64,000 nt of DNA from Cryobacterium adonitolivorans (GCF_004402695.1 NZ_SOFL01000044.1:27308-91307); one strand, 5' to 3'; positions 8,192-16,368 are shown, numbered from the stretch's first letter. Numbers and translations: made by a program. Notes: generated from the sequence alone by a model not told the origin.

Positions 8192-9124
8192 CTACCCGAC
8201 GAGCGCCTGCACAGCGGCCGATCCTTCAGGCAGCACCATGTTGATTCGGGCAGCGCCCAGGCGGAGGGTGACGACGGAGGCGCCCAGGTAGGTGGGGAGC
8301 GGCTGCAGCACGATCTCATCGATCGCGGTGAACGGAACAACCGTGTGCGCGCTGGACAGATCGGGGGTGTTGCCGCGCACCAGCCATTCCTTGCGGCCGA
8401 CGATGTGCAGCTCGCGCTCGGTGCGGCAGAGCACCGCTCCGTGCAGGGTCATCGGGTACATGGCGTGCACGGCCCGGGTGACCATACCGCCGCTGGGCGG
8501 AAGAACGGTTCGGCCGTGAGCGGCGAGCAGGGTTGCCCCGAGCTCGTGGCGCATCACGTCGAAATACGAGGTGACGAGGCCCACATCCTCCTTACCCAGG
8601 TCGAGCAGATCGAGGTCGGCGGGCGGGGCATCCGACTCGGGGAGCGTCACGGCGGGCGTGGGAGGCAGCGCCGCCAGCGAGAGTTCGCTCAGCACGTCGA
8701 TGAGGCGGGTGATCACGTGTTCGGACGACCCGTTGTAGGGCACGGTGAGGGTTTGGCCCGTGCGCGCCAGGATGTCGATGCGGCCGTCGACAAGATCGAC
8801 GGTGTCGGTGACCGCGGCGACGTCGCCGTAGCCGAGGGTGCTCTCCGTGTATCCGAGGGTACTGCCGGTGGCCCCGGCATCCGTCCGGGTCAGCACGACG
8901 AGCGCCTCCGGGGCCACGATGATCAGGTAATCGTAGAGGTCCATCGTGGGTAGCGCGTCGCGGCGGCCGATGTTGCGAGGCACCTTGAGCACGAGCCGGC
9001 TGGTGGCAAAATCCACCGGATAGTGCCGGTACAGGCCGGGGAGTTCTGTTGCGTCGTGCACCCGGTCCACCCAGGGTCCGAAGGCGTCGAATTCCGCCGA
9101 TCGTGTTACATCCGTTGAGCTCAC
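8192..9124 (-). CDS. Hypothetical acidic cytoplasmic protein
   Basis: 310 residues from GTG 9124, with GGAAAG about eight bases upstream. The frame is open further upstream but that part is not protein-like. The protein has no signal peptide or membrane helix, alternates beta-rich stretches (LYDYLIIVAPEALVVL, then AVTDTVDLVDGRIDIL), and has an Asp-rich middle (PPADLDLLDLGKEDVG). I do not recognise a family. The next gene downstream on the same strand is the small MKLITYAGG protein, 55 bases away. Confidence 0.7.
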   Translation of the reverse strand: MSSTDVTRSAEFDAFGPWVDRVHDATELPGLYRHYPVDFATSRLVLKVPRNIGRRDALPTMDLYDYLIIVAPEALVVLTRTDAGATGSTLGYTESTLGYGDVAAVTDTVDLVDGRIDILARTGQTLTVPYNGSSEHVITRLIDVLSELSLAALPPTPAVTLPESDAPPADLDLLDLGKEDVGLVTSYFDVMRHELGATLLAAHGRTVLPPSGGMVTRAVHAMYPMTLHGAVLCRTERELHIVGRKEWLVRGNTPDLSSAHTVVPFTAIDEIVLQPLPTYLGASVVTLRLGAARINMVLPEGSAAVQALVG

Positions 9125-9349
9125 TGGCCGCTTTCCGGGACGCCGCGCCGGTGCGAGCCCCCCGCGGCCACAGGTGCCGCTGAGGATCAGGCTAGACCTT
9201 TCGCAGCCCCATCCGTAACCACGGCTTTCCGAACAGCTCGCCATCCTCACGCAGGCGAATCCGCCTTCGAGAGTGCTAGCACGACGAGGGGAACCATAGA
9301 CATCGCCGCGCCGGACCATGCCGGAGAAGTGCACAGCTCTCTCCCCAGC

Positions 9350-9425
9350 TTTTCCACCGCGCAATCCACAGCCTTAGCGCGGTGATCCCGGGGTTTTCCA
9401 CACCCTGTCCACAGGGTTATCCACA
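9350..9425 (+). other. Array of five DnaA-box-like 9-mers
   Basis: Same-orientation boxes are TTTTCCACC (9350), CAATCCACA (9362), TTTTCCACA (9394), CTGTCCACA (9405) and TTATCCACA (9417). The last matches the consensus TTATNCACA exactly. Start-to-start spacings are 12, 32, 11 and 12 bases, close to whole helical turns. No dnaA, dnaN or AT-rich unwinding region is nearby. Confidence 0.55.
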
Positions 9426-9514
9426 GGTTCGGGCGGGAAATTGTGTTCGAATAACTGAGAACCCAGGTGGTCGGGAGCACGTGGCGAGCCCTAGGAGGGT
9501 GACGCGGCCGGAGC

Positions 9515-9520
9515 TACACT
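9515..9520 (+). promoter_or_regulatory. -10 box, leaderless geometry
   Basis: TACACT lies six bases before ATG 9527. The same box and spacing recur before the duplicated gene at 10045. Confidence 0.5.
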
Positions 9521-9526
9521 CACCGC

Positions 9527-10009
9527 ATGGAGACGCAGCATTTCTCAATTCTGGTGAATGCGCCGGCCGCCGTCGTCTGGCAGACGATGTTCGACGCTTC
9601 CACCTATCGACAGTGGACGAGCGTGTTCAATCCGGATTCGTATTTCGAGGGCGATTGGTTGCCCGGCAGCGAGATCCGATTTCTCGGCAGTAATTCCGAC
9701 GGTGGAATGAACGGCCTCAACGGCATGTATGGGGTGATCACCGAGCACCGTCCGTACGAGTTCGTTCTGATCGAGTACCAGGGTCAGATCGTGAACGACC
9801 TGGATGACACCACCAGCCGCGAGGCCCGGCAGTTGATCGGCGCCCGCGAGGCTTACTCCTTCAGCGAGGCGGACGGGACGACGACGGTGACGATCGACGT
9901 GGACACTGCGGACACCTACGCCGAGCTGTTCGGTGAGCTGTGGCCGAAGGGCCTGGCCAAGCTCAAAGTTCTCGCGGAGTCCGCCGAGCACCGCGCGCAG
10001 ACAGACTGA
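9527..10009 (+). CDS. SRPBCC (START/AHSA1-like) domain protein, copy 1
   Basis: 160 residues. The opening METQHFSILVNAPAAVVWQ, then YRQWTSVF and WLPGSEIRFLG, is typical of SRPBCC proteins of the AHSA1/polyketide-cyclase type, which bind small hydrophobic ligands in a deep cavity. The ligand is unknown. The next gene is a paralogue of the same length, clearly by tandem duplication, with the promoter included. ATG 9527 is chosen because a TACACT -10 box sits six bases upstream and no ribosome site is present. Confidence 0.8.
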   Translation: METQHFSILVNAPAAVVWQTMFDASTYRQWTSVFNPDSYFEGDWLPGSEIRFLGSNSDGGMNGLNGMYGVITEHRPYEFVLIEYQGQIVNDLDDTTSREARQLIGAREAYSFSEADGTTTVTIDVDTADTYAELFGELWPKGLAKLKVLAESAEHRAQTD

Positions 10010-10032
10010 CTGCGCAACGGCGGGACCGGAGC

Positions 10033-10038
10033 TACACT
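10033..10038 (+). promoter_or_regulatory. -10 box, leaderless geometry (duplicated promoter)
   Basis: TACACT lies six bases before ATG 10045, inside GGAGCTACACTC, which is also present before copy 1 (9511-9521). The promoter was duplicated with the gene. Confidence 0.5.
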
Positions 10039-10044
10039 CCCCCC

Positions 10045-10527
10045 ATGGAAACCTTGCATTTTTCAACACAGATCAATGCCGCGGCCGAGAACGTCTGGGA
10101 GACGATGCTCGACGATGCCACCTACCGGGAGTGGACCAGCGTGTTCAATCCGGGGTCGTACTTCCTCGGCAGTTGGTTGCCCGGTAGCGAAATCCGTTTT
10201 GTCGGCAACGACGAGAACGGCGAGTTGGGTGGCATGGTCGGGGTGATCGCCGAGCACCGGCCGCATGAGTTCGTGTCAATCGAGTACCGCGGGCAGATCG
10301 TGAACGGCATCGAAGACACCACCAGTGACGAGGCCAAGCGGCTGATCGGCACCCACGAGAACTACACCTTCACCGAGAACGACGGGGTGACAACCCTTAC
10401 GGTGGATGTGGACGTGGACGATGAGTGGGTGGGCATGTTCGCCGAACAGTGGCCCCTGGGCCTGGCGAAGCTCACCAAGCTTGCGGAGATCGAGGTGGCC
10501 ACGCGCGGCCAGCATCCCGCCGACTAG
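10045..10527 (+). CDS. SRPBCC (START/AHSA1-like) domain protein, copy 2
   Basis: 160 residues, colinear with copy 1 from METLHFSTQINAAAENVWE through the C-terminal LAKL region. It shares EWTSVFNP, WLPGSEIRF and GVIAEHRPHEFV with small changes. The frame is open further upstream, but ATG 10045 is supported by alignment to copy 1 and by a TACACT box six bases ahead. Ligand and role are unknown. Its TAG stop overlaps the convergent minus-strand stop through a shared CTAG at 10524-10527. Confidence 0.8.
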   Translation: METLHFSTQINAAAENVWETMLDDATYREWTSVFNPGSYFLGSWLPGSEIRFVGNDENGELGGMVGVIAEHRPHEFVSIEYRGQIVNGIEDTTSDEAKRLIGTHENYTFTENDGVTTLTVDVDVDDEWVGMFAEQWPLGLAKLTKLAEIEVATRGQHPAD

Positions 10528-10766
10528 TCAGACTGCTCCGGCGGGGCGTAAGTGGCCGGATCGCGGTCGCCGATTTTTTTAAGCCGTTTCTTCGCCGCTC
10601 TCTCCGTGAGGATCGTGAGGAAATCCCGCACCGGACGGTCGGCGAGACCCGTGAACTCGGCTCGGGCAACGTTTTCTATCTGGGCCCGGGGAATGTCCGG
10701 GAATTTCTTTTCAAGTCGCTCTACGACCTGTCGAATGGTTTCCTCATCATCAATGTCAGTGGTCAC
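10524..10766 (-). CDS. Small three-helix-bundle dimerisation-type protein
   Basis: 80 residues from GTG 10766, which overlaps the upstream TGA as GTGA, so translation is probably coupled. The core ETIRQVVERLEKKFPDIPRA followed by VRDFLTILTERAAKK matches small actinobacterial proteins annotated as three-helix bundle dimerisation domain (DUF3562-like). No DNA-binding or catalytic motif is visible. It forms a two-gene unit with the DUF4406 protein. Confidence 0.7.
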   Translation of the reverse strand: MTTDIDDEETIRQVVERLEKKFPDIPRAQIENVARAEFTGLADRPVRDFLTILTERAAKKRLKKIGDRDPATYAPPEQSD

Positions 10767-11179
10767 ATTCCGAGTCTCCTCACAATGCCAGGCGTCGTCA
10801 ACATGGCGGCCGCGGAGACGCCGGGGATGTCGGCGAGGCTCGTGTAAACCGGGATGCCCCGGCTCCGCGCGATGGCGACATCCTGGTCGGCACCGCGCGA
10901 CTCGCCGGGCAGCCGCAGGACACCGTCGCACCTCTCGAGCAGCCGCTCAGCCGTGGGATACATCACCTCGGCGGCCAGCGGATGGGCCACATCCGTCACC
11001 CCCGCACTGGCGAGCACCGGCAACGCCACCCACTCGCCAATCATCGGCAGGTGCCCGGCCTCGAAGATCGGCCAGGCCGCCTCCTGGAGGCGGTCGAGGT
11101 TCTGGCGCAGGAGAACAGGGTCGTCGCCAGTGCCCGAACGGTAGGGGCCGGCGATCAGAATCATCAGGGAGCTGGTCAT
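10763..11179 (-). CDS. DUF4406-like (nucleoside deoxyribosyltransferase fold) protein
   Basis: 138 residues from ATG 11179. LMILIAGPYRSG near the N-terminus, GHLPMIGEW in the middle and RCDGVLRLPGESRGAD in the second half fit DUF4406, related in fold to nucleoside 2-deoxyribosyltransferases. The substrate is unknown; NUDIX or nucleotide-related chemistry is the usual guess. TACTGT seven bases upstream suggests a leaderless transcript. It overlaps the three-helix-bundle gene by four bases and diverges from a DeoR regulator, sharing promoter bases with it. Confidence 0.7.
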   Translation of the reverse strand: MTSSLMILIAGPYRSGTGDDPVLLRQNLDRLQEAAWPIFEAGHLPMIGEWVALPVLASAGVTDVAHPLAAEVMYPTAERLLERCDGVLRLPGESRGADQDVAIARSRGIPVYTSLADIPGVSAAAMLTTPGIVRRLGM

Positions 11180-11185
11180 GTCCGC

Positions 11186-11192
11186 TACAGTA
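11186..11192. promoter_or_regulatory. Symmetric bidirectional -10 element
   Basis: TACAGTA reads TACAGT on the plus strand (for the DeoR gene) and TACTGT on the minus strand (for the DUF4406 gene, seven bases from its ATG). One heptamer therefore serves both directions, fitting the TANNNTA symmetry described for bacterial bidirectional promoters. Confidence 0.5.
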
Positions 11193-11199
11193 GTACAAC

Positions 11200-11215
11200 G
11201 TGCACAAACATGCAC
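11200..11215. promoter_or_regulatory. Palindromic operator at the deoR transcription start
   Basis: GTGCA (11200-11204) and TGCAC (11211-11215) flank CAAACA, eight bases after the plus-strand -10 box and 21 bases before ATG 11236. The position suits autorepression by the DeoR protein. Confidence 0.5.
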
Positions 11216-11235
11216 AAGTCGGAAGGAATGTGGAA

Positions 11236-11997
11236 ATGCTCGCTGCGGAACGTCAGGCTCTCCTGCTCGAACGCCTCGCCAGGGACGGCAAGGTCGTGGC
11301 CAAGGAAATCGCCGCGGAACTGGGGCTCTCCGACGACAGTGTGCGCCGCGACCTGCGCGAGCTCGCGGCTGCGGGCCGGTGCCAGCGGGTCTACGGCGGC
11401 GCCCTGCCGGTGTCGCCCGCGCTGGCGCAGTATGCGGAACGCACGCTCGTGGAGCCCGACAGCAAGGACCGGGTCGCCGCCCGCGCCGCCCGGCTGATCG
11501 TGCCGGGCAGCACCGTCATCCTCGACGGCGGCACGACCACCCTCGCGGTGGTGCACGCGCTGCCGCCGACCCTGACCTGCACGATCATCACCCACAGCCC
11601 CACAATCGCCGCCGCGCTGGTGCCGCATGAGGGAGTCGAGGTCTTCCTGCTGGGCGGCCGACTGTTCAAACACTCCGCCGTGACCTGCGGCGCCGCCGCG
11701 GTCGAGGCCGCCCAGGCGATCACGGCCGACCTCTTCCTGCTCGGCGTCACTGGCGTGCATCCCACCGCCGGGCTCACCACGGGCGACGTGGAGGAGGCCG
11801 CGATGAAGCGAGCGCTGGCGGGCCGGGCGGCCGACACCTTCGTTCTGGCGAGCGCCGAGAAGATCGGGGTGGCCTCGCCATACAGGGTGCTGCCGTACGC
11901 AGAGATCGCCGGTATCATCACCGACACCACCGCCGACGATCCGACTCTTGCCGAACTGCGCGACGCCGGCGTCAGCATCCTGGCCGCCGGCGCCTGA
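11236..11997 (+). CDS. DeoR/GlpR-family transcriptional regulator
   Basis: 253 residues from ATG 11236, with GGAAGG upstream; GTG 11200 is an alternative start. It begins MLAAERQALLLERLARDGKV, followed by the DeoR helix-turn-helix (AKEIAAELGLSDDSVRRDLR) and a C-terminal sugar-phosphate sensor domain with ILDGGTTTL, FLLGGRL and LFLLGVTGVHPTAGLTT. DeoR regulators usually control sugar or nucleoside catabolism. Its target here is unclear; the divergent DUF4406 pair shares its promoter region. A very strong hairpin follows the gene. Confidence 0.85.
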   Translation: MLAAERQALLLERLARDGKVVAKEIAAELGLSDDSVRRDLRELAAAGRCQRVYGGALPVSPALAQYAERTLVEPDSKDRVAARAARLIVPGSTVILDGGTTTLAVVHALPPTLTCTIITHSPTIAAALVPHEGVEVFLLGGRLFKHSAVTCGAAAVEAAQAITADLFLLGVTGVHPTAGLTTGDVEEAAMKRALAGRAADTFVLASAEKIGVASPYRVLPYAEIAGIITDTTADDPTLAELRDAGVSILAAGA

Positions 11998-12061
11998 CCG
12001 CGGGCAAGCGAACGCAGGCGGCTGACCGCAGGCGGCAGTCCCGGGGCAAGTGTTACCCGTG

Positions 12062-12099
12062 CGGACATTTGCGTCCGGCGTACCGGGCGCAAATGTCCG
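12062..12099. terminator. 17-bp stem hairpin between convergent genes
   Basis: CGGACATTTGCGTCCGG (12062-12078) pairs with CCGGGCGCAAATGTCCG (12083-12099), with one G-T wobble and a CGTA loop. There is no T-run, but its place between the deoR and MMPL stops suggests a bidirectional terminator or mRNA-stabilising hairpin. Confidence 0.55.
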
Positions 12100-12133
12100 A
12101 TTCTGCATCAGCTGCGGCTCAGAGGACAGGCGG

Positions 12134-14434
12134 CTATTCGCTCAGGCCGAAGCGGGTGTGGATGGGGGCGCTCCAGCGTGGGGCCCACCAGAGGACGCGC
12201 TCGAGGGAGGTCATCACCGCGGGCACGAGCACGATCCGCACCAGCGTCGCATCCAGCAGCACGGCCACGGCCAAAGCGGTGCCGATCTGTTTCATCTGCA
12301 TCAGCTCACCGGTGGCGAAGCCCGCGAACACCAGCACGATGATCAGCGCGGCCGAGGTGATGATGCGGCCCGAGCTCTGCAGGCCGGTCTCGATGGCCTT
12401 GCGGGTGCTCTCGCCGCGATCGTGGTGCTCCTTGATCCGGGCGAGCAGGAACATCTCGTAGTCCATTGCCAGGCCGAAGCCGAAGGTGAGCACCAGGGTG
12501 AGTACGAGGGCGTCGACGCCGGAAATGGTGTCGGGATCGAAGTTCAGCGGGCCAGACAGGTTGCCCTCCTGGAACCCCCAGACCAGGACGCCGGCGGCCG
12601 CGCCCAGGGAGATCGCGCTGATCACTAGGGCGGTGAGCGGGATGATCACCGATCCGGTCATCAGGAACAGCAGCACGAACGTGGCGATGGCAATGATCAG
12701 CACCGCCCAGGGGGCTCCCCTGGCCAGCGAGTCGAGGTAGTCGACGGCCTGCGCGTCGGCGCCGGCGACCCAGCTGTGGAAGGCCGGCGGGTCGGCGCGG
12801 ATCTCCCGCACGACGTCGGCGCCCTGGTGGGTGTCGACGGTGACCCTGGACACCCAGTAGCCGTTCTGCTCGACCGGCGGCGCCACATCCGTCACCCCGG
12901 GCAGGTCGGCGACGTCGTTCGCCCAATCGGTCGAGCCGGACAGGTCGGTGTTCGACACCAGCAGCACCCGGGGCGCGGTGGCCAGCGGGAACTCCTCGTT
13001 CAGGGCGGTGATGAAGTCGTACTGGCTGGAGGATCGGGGAATGGCGTCGTCGGCGCTGTTGGCCACCGTCATCGACAGCACCGGGCTGCTCAGCAACAGC
13101 AGCACCGCGGTGCCACCGAGCGCGACGAGCGCCGGCGCGCGCTGTACGAGCCGGGCCAGCTTGGAGAAGACGCCTTCCTCTGGCGCAATGTCGCCAAAGC
13201 GGGTGAGCCACCGGCCGACTCCCGGGATGCGGGTGAGAACGCCGGGCCGTACCAGCCGTTCGCCGAGGTAGCCGAGCAGCGCCGGCACCAGGACCAGCGC
13301 GGTGAGGATGGCGATGAGCACCACGCAGATCGCGCCGATGGCGATGGCCCGGATGATCGACGGTTCGAACACAAGCAGCCCAGCGGTGGCGATCGCGAAC
13401 GTCAGCCCGGAGAACAGCACGGTGCGCCCGGCCTTGTTGACGGTGCTACCCACGGCCTGGAGCATCAGTTCGCGACGGCTGTGCCGGTGGTGCGGCAGGG
13501 TGGCCAGCTCTCCCGTTTCGAGCGGCGGCAGGTCTGCGAACGGCTCCCCGTGCGGGCCCGGCGGGGCGTCGGGCCCGCCGCCCACCCGCGCCCGGAACTC
13601 CTCCCGGAACCGGCTGACCATCAGCAGGCCGTAGTCGATGGACAGGCCGAGCCCGATCACGGTGATCACGTTCATCACGGTGATGCCGATGTCCATCACG
13701 AAGGTGAAGACGTAGAGCATCCCAAGCGCCCCAATGATCGACGCGATAGCGCCGACCAGCGGAATGCCGGCCGCGAGGAAGCCGCCGAAGATGATCAGCA
13801 TCACCAGCAGCGCGATCGGCAAAGCAATCAGTTCGCCCTTCTGCAGGTCGGACTCGGCAACAGCGACGAGAGACTCCACGATCACGGGCGCTCCGCCCAC
13901 CTCCACCTGCGCGTTCGGGTCGAGTTGGCCGATCTCCTCTGCGGCCGTCTGGAGGCGGCGTTCCACATAGGTGAGCAGCGAGTCGCTGACGGTTCCGTCG
14001 GTAGTCTCCATGGCCACGGTGAAGAGCATCCCCTCGCCATCGGCGGAGAGCAGCGGCGCCGCCACCGGGCTGGGGCTTTCGGCGGGCGACGGCGGGATGA
14101 CGAGCGGGTTGACCACGCGGCTGACCCCGTCGACGTGTTCGAGCCGCAGGGCGGCGGTGTCGAGGATCGCGGCGAGGTCGGGCGAGCCGAGGTCGGTGGG
14201 GTGCACGAGCAGCGAGAGAAATTCGGTCTGCTGGTCGGCGGGTCCCTCGATCAGGTCGGTGGCGGTTTGCGCCTCGCCCTTTACCGACGGGCCCGCGCTG
14301 GACAGCCGCTGGAAGAGACTCTCCCCGGTGCCCCCGAGGAGGGCCGTGGCCACACACGCGGCGAGCGCCACAGCCCAGCACACCAGAGCGATCAGGCGGT
14401 GGCGGGCGACGCTCACGCCCAGTTTTCGCAACAT
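12134..14434 (-). CDS. MMPL-family (RND superfamily) transporter
   Basis: 766 residues from ATG 14434. An N-terminal membrane segment (LIALVCWAVALAACVATALL) leads into two repeats of extracytoplasmic domain plus five or six helices. The conserved Asp-containing helices appear in both halves: GLGLSIDYGLLMVSRFREE and GFGLAMDYEMFLLARIKEH. MMPL proteins export lipids, siderophores or drugs using proton motive force. The substrate cannot be assigned and no lipid-biosynthesis genes are adjacent. GAGGA lies about ten bases before the start. The gene diverges from a DUF5655 protein. Confidence 0.9.
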   Translation of the reverse strand: MLRKLGVSVARHRLIALVCWAVALAACVATALLGGTGESLFQRLSSAGPSVKGEAQTATDLIEGPADQQTEFLSLLVHPTDLGSPDLAAILDTAALRLEHVDGVSRVVNPLVIPPSPAESPSPVAAPLLSADGEGMLFTVAMETTDGTVSDSLLTYVERRLQTAAEEIGQLDPNAQVEVGGAPVIVESLVAVAESDLQKGELIALPIALLVMLIIFGGFLAAGIPLVGAIASIIGALGMLYVFTFVMDIGITVMNVITVIGLGLSIDYGLLMVSRFREEFRARVGGGPDAPPGPHGEPFADLPPLETGELATLPHHRHSRRELMLQAVGSTVNKAGRTVLFSGLTFAIATAGLLVFEPSIIRAIAIGAICVVLIAILTALVLVPALLGYLGERLVRPGVLTRIPGVGRWLTRFGDIAPEEGVFSKLARLVQRAPALVALGGTAVLLLLSSPVLSMTVANSADDAIPRSSSQYDFITALNEEFPLATAPRVLLVSNTDLSGSTDWANDVADLPGVTDVAPPVEQNGYWVSRVTVDTHQGADVVREIRADPPAFHSWVAGADAQAVDYLDSLARGAPWAVLIIAIATFVLLFLMTGSVIIPLTALVISAISLGAAAGVLVWGFQEGNLSGPLNFDPDTISGVDALVLTLVLTFGFGLAMDYEMFLLARIKEHHDRGESTRKAIETGLQSSGRIITSAALIIVLVFAGFATGELMQMKQIGTALAVAVLLDATLVRIVLVPAVMTSLERVLWWAPRWSAPIHTRFGLSE

Positions 14435-14604
14435 GGCGGGTCATTCCTCAGCTAGTGGATGCGCACCCGCTGCGCCCGGATGCGCCGGGCCCCGTGCCTT
14501 ACCGCGGCCAAACTACTCCCCTCTGGGCTGTCCTGCGGGTGGGCCGAGCCACTCAGCAGGTTTCGCTCAACCAACGGGTTCGGGCGCGACCGGGCAGACG
14601 GGGC

Positions 14605-14610
14605 TACCCT
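14605..14610 (+). promoter_or_regulatory. -10 box, leaderless geometry
   Basis: TACCCT lies seven bases before ATG 14618. Confidence 0.4.
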
Positions 14611-14617
14611 GCAGCAC

Positions 14618-14998
14618 ATGACCGCATTGGCGAAGACCATTCCACTCGAGCAATACTTCGCGGGACGCGATCCGCTCGCGCGGACGCTCTTCGACGCCGT
14701 CTCTGCGGCAGTAATGTCCATCGGGTATGCCGATGTGCGTGTGACGACGAGCCAGATCGCGTTCCGCCGGCAGCGTTCCTTCGCCTGGACCTGGCTGCCG
14801 GGCCAGTACCTCTCCGGAAGCGTGTCCCCGCTCGTACTCACGGTCGACCTGGACAGATTCGACACCTCCTCGAGGTGGAAGGAGGTGGTGGAGCCCACCC
14901 TCAACCACTTTATGCACCACCTCGAGTTGCACTCCGGAGACGACCTCGACGCCGGCGTGCTCGCCTGCCTGCGCGAGGCCTGGGCGAAGGCCGAGTAG
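14618..14998 (+). CDS. DUF5655 domain protein
   Basis: 126 residues from ATG 14618. TSQIAFRRQRSFAWTWLPGQ, then VLTVDL, WKEVVEPTLNHFMHHLEL and WLREAW-like LREAWAKAE match DUF5655, a small domain found alone or fused to other proteins. Its function is unknown. No ribosome site is visible; TACCCT seven bases upstream supports leaderless expression. Copy B of a REP-like repeat follows the gene. Confidence 0.75.
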   Translation: MTALAKTIPLEQYFAGRDPLARTLFDAVSAAVMSIGYADVRVTTSQIAFRRQRSFAWTWLPGQYLSGSVSPLVLTVDLDRFDTSSRWKEVVEPTLNHFMHHLELHSGDDLDAGVLACLREAWAKAE

Positions 14999-15027
14999 CC
15001 GAGCGACGGCGCCTCCTCCGCATCCGG

Positions 15028-15098
15028 CGACTTGCTCCGCTGCGGACGAGTTGCCCCGGCGCAGCGGGGCACCTCGTCCGCAGGTGGGCAACTCGGCG
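15028..15098 (+). repeat. REP-like palindromic repeat, copy B (71 bp)
   Basis: Near-identical to 6287-6357. The hairpin arms are TGCGGACGAG and CTCGTCCGCA with inner TGCCCC and GGGGCA. It sits between the convergent DUF5655 and LCP genes, where it could also act as a terminator. Confidence 0.6.
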
Positions 15099-15108
15099 GC
15101 GCCACAGC

Positions 15109-16368
15109 TCAGTCGTTGGCCACCTGGGCGCAGGTCTCGTCGTCGGCCGTGCGCCCGGTGAGGCCATCCAACGCCTCCGGGGTCGGTGTTGGTGTCGCGG
15201 GCGGCGCCGCGGCATCCGTTTTGACGGGCCCCTCGGGGCTCTCGGCCGGCGGTCCGGCGACGAGCGGTTCGTCGGTGGGCGGGGCGGCAGTGAGGGAAAA
15301 CGGCTCGTCGGCGGCGATCTTGGCAAACATCGTGTCGGCGAGGCCCTGCAGCGGAACGACCTTGCCCGGGAAGTCCGGATCCTCAGTGGTGCCCGGATAC
15401 TGCACGAAGACCAGCCTGTCCAGGTCGATGTCCGCCAGCGCCAGCGCCATCGACACCATGGTGTCGGTGTGGGCGAGGCTCGTGGAAAGGCTGATGCTGC
15501 TGGCCGCGGCGTTGGCCAGGGCGTACAGCCTGGGCAGGTCGGTGAAGGTGCCATCGCCCCGTACCGTGCGCATGAGCGAAGCCAGGTAAAGCTGCTGCGA
15601 CGAGATGCGCGCTAGGTCGCTGCCGTCACCGACGCCGTGACGGCTGCGCAGGAAAGCCAGGGCGGTAGCGCCGGACACGATGCTGGTGCCGGCGGGCAGG
15701 GAGAGGCCGGCCTTCGGGTCGTCGACGGGTTCGGACAGGCAGACCGGCACGCCGCCGACCGCATCGCTGAGCCGAACGACACCGGCGAATGAGGCCAGCC
15801 CCGCGTAAGGGATGTCCAGACCGGTGAGTTCTTCAACGGTGGTGACCACGCAGGGCAGGCCGCCGCGGCCCATCGCCTCATTCACCGGGGCGGCACCCAG
15901 TTCCCTGTACACCTCGCCGGTGGTGGCGTCGGTGCACTCGGGGTGCGCCACGACGAGGTCCCGGGGGATGCTCACGACCACCGCGTTGGCGTGGTCGGCC
16001 GACACGTGGACGAGGATGTTCACATCATTGAGGGTGGTCTCCCGCACGCCATACGCCGCGCCCTGGGCCGAGTCGTTGTCGACGCCGACGATGAGAATGT
16101 TGAAGCCGCTCTCGTAGCTGCCTATCCCCGGGGGCGGGGCGACATCAGCGTCGTCGATGTCGATGTCGATCGAGTTGGCGGCCACGGTGCGGCTGAACTG
16201 CCAGAGGGCGAAGGCAGCAATGGCCGCGCCGCCCACGAGGATCACGGCCAGGCCCAGAGCCACTACTCGCAGCAACCCCGTCGCGGCGTGGGACCTCTTC
16301 AGTCGTCCATGCCGGGCAATGCCCGTCGTGTGCTGCAGTTCGGTCACCGGTCGGCCCATCCGTTGCAC
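15109..16368 (-). CDS. LytR-CpsA-Psr (LCP) family cell-wall ligase
   Basis: 419 residues from GTG 16368; ATG 16359 is another possible start, and no clear ribosome site is seen. A short basic N-terminus precedes one membrane segment (residues ~30-58). The extracytoplasmic LCP domain begins FNILIVGVDNDSA and includes VVVSIPRDLVV and FLRSRHGVGDGSDLARISSQ, where the conserved Asp and Arg residues bind the polyprenyl pyrophosphate. LCP enzymes attach glycopolymers such as teichoic acid or arabinogalactan to peptidoglycan. The tail is rich in Pro, Ala and Thr. Confidence in family is high; the glycopolymer is unknown. Confidence 0.9.
   Translation of the reverse strand: MQRMGRPVTELQHTTGIARHGRLKRSHAATGLLRVVALGLAVILVGGAAIAAFALWQFSRTVAANSIDIDIDDADVAPPPGIGSYESGFNILIVGVDNDSAQGAAYGVRETTLNDVNILVHVSADHANAVVVSIPRDLVVAHPECTDATTGEVYRELGAAPVNEAMGRGGLPCVVTTVEELTGLDIPYAGLASFAGVVRLSDAVGGVPVCLSEPVDDPKAGLSLPAGTSIVSGATALAFLRSRHGVGDGSDLARISSQQLYLASLMRTVRGDGTFTDLPRLYALANAAASSISLSTSLAHTDTMVSMALALADIDLDRLVFVQYPGTTEDPDFPGKVVPLQGLADTMFAKIAADEPFSLTAAPPTDEPLVAGPPAESPEGPVKTDAAAPPATPTPTPEALDGLTGRTADDETCAQVAND

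Larger units (their letters stand above)
9125..9526. other. 402-bp intergenic region with DnaA-box-like cluster
   Basis: No open frame here looks protein-coding. The region holds five DnaA-box-like 9-mers (9350-9425, listed separately) and the leaderless promoter of the first SRPBCC gene at its right end. Nothing recognisable was seen in 9125-9349. Confidence 0.6.

Noticed and set aside
9350..9425. Chromosomal origin of replication
   Set aside because: DnaA-box-like sites are present, but no dnaA, dnaN, rpmH, AT-rich unwinding element or replication genes are nearby.
12776..14455. Plus-strand open frame of 559 codons opposite the MMPL gene
   Set aside because: The translation is His/Arg/Asp-rich with no domain; the opposite strand encodes a clear transporter.
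14567..15091. Minus-strand open frame opposite the DUF5655 gene
   Set aside because: No recognisable protein features; the plus strand encodes the conserved domain.
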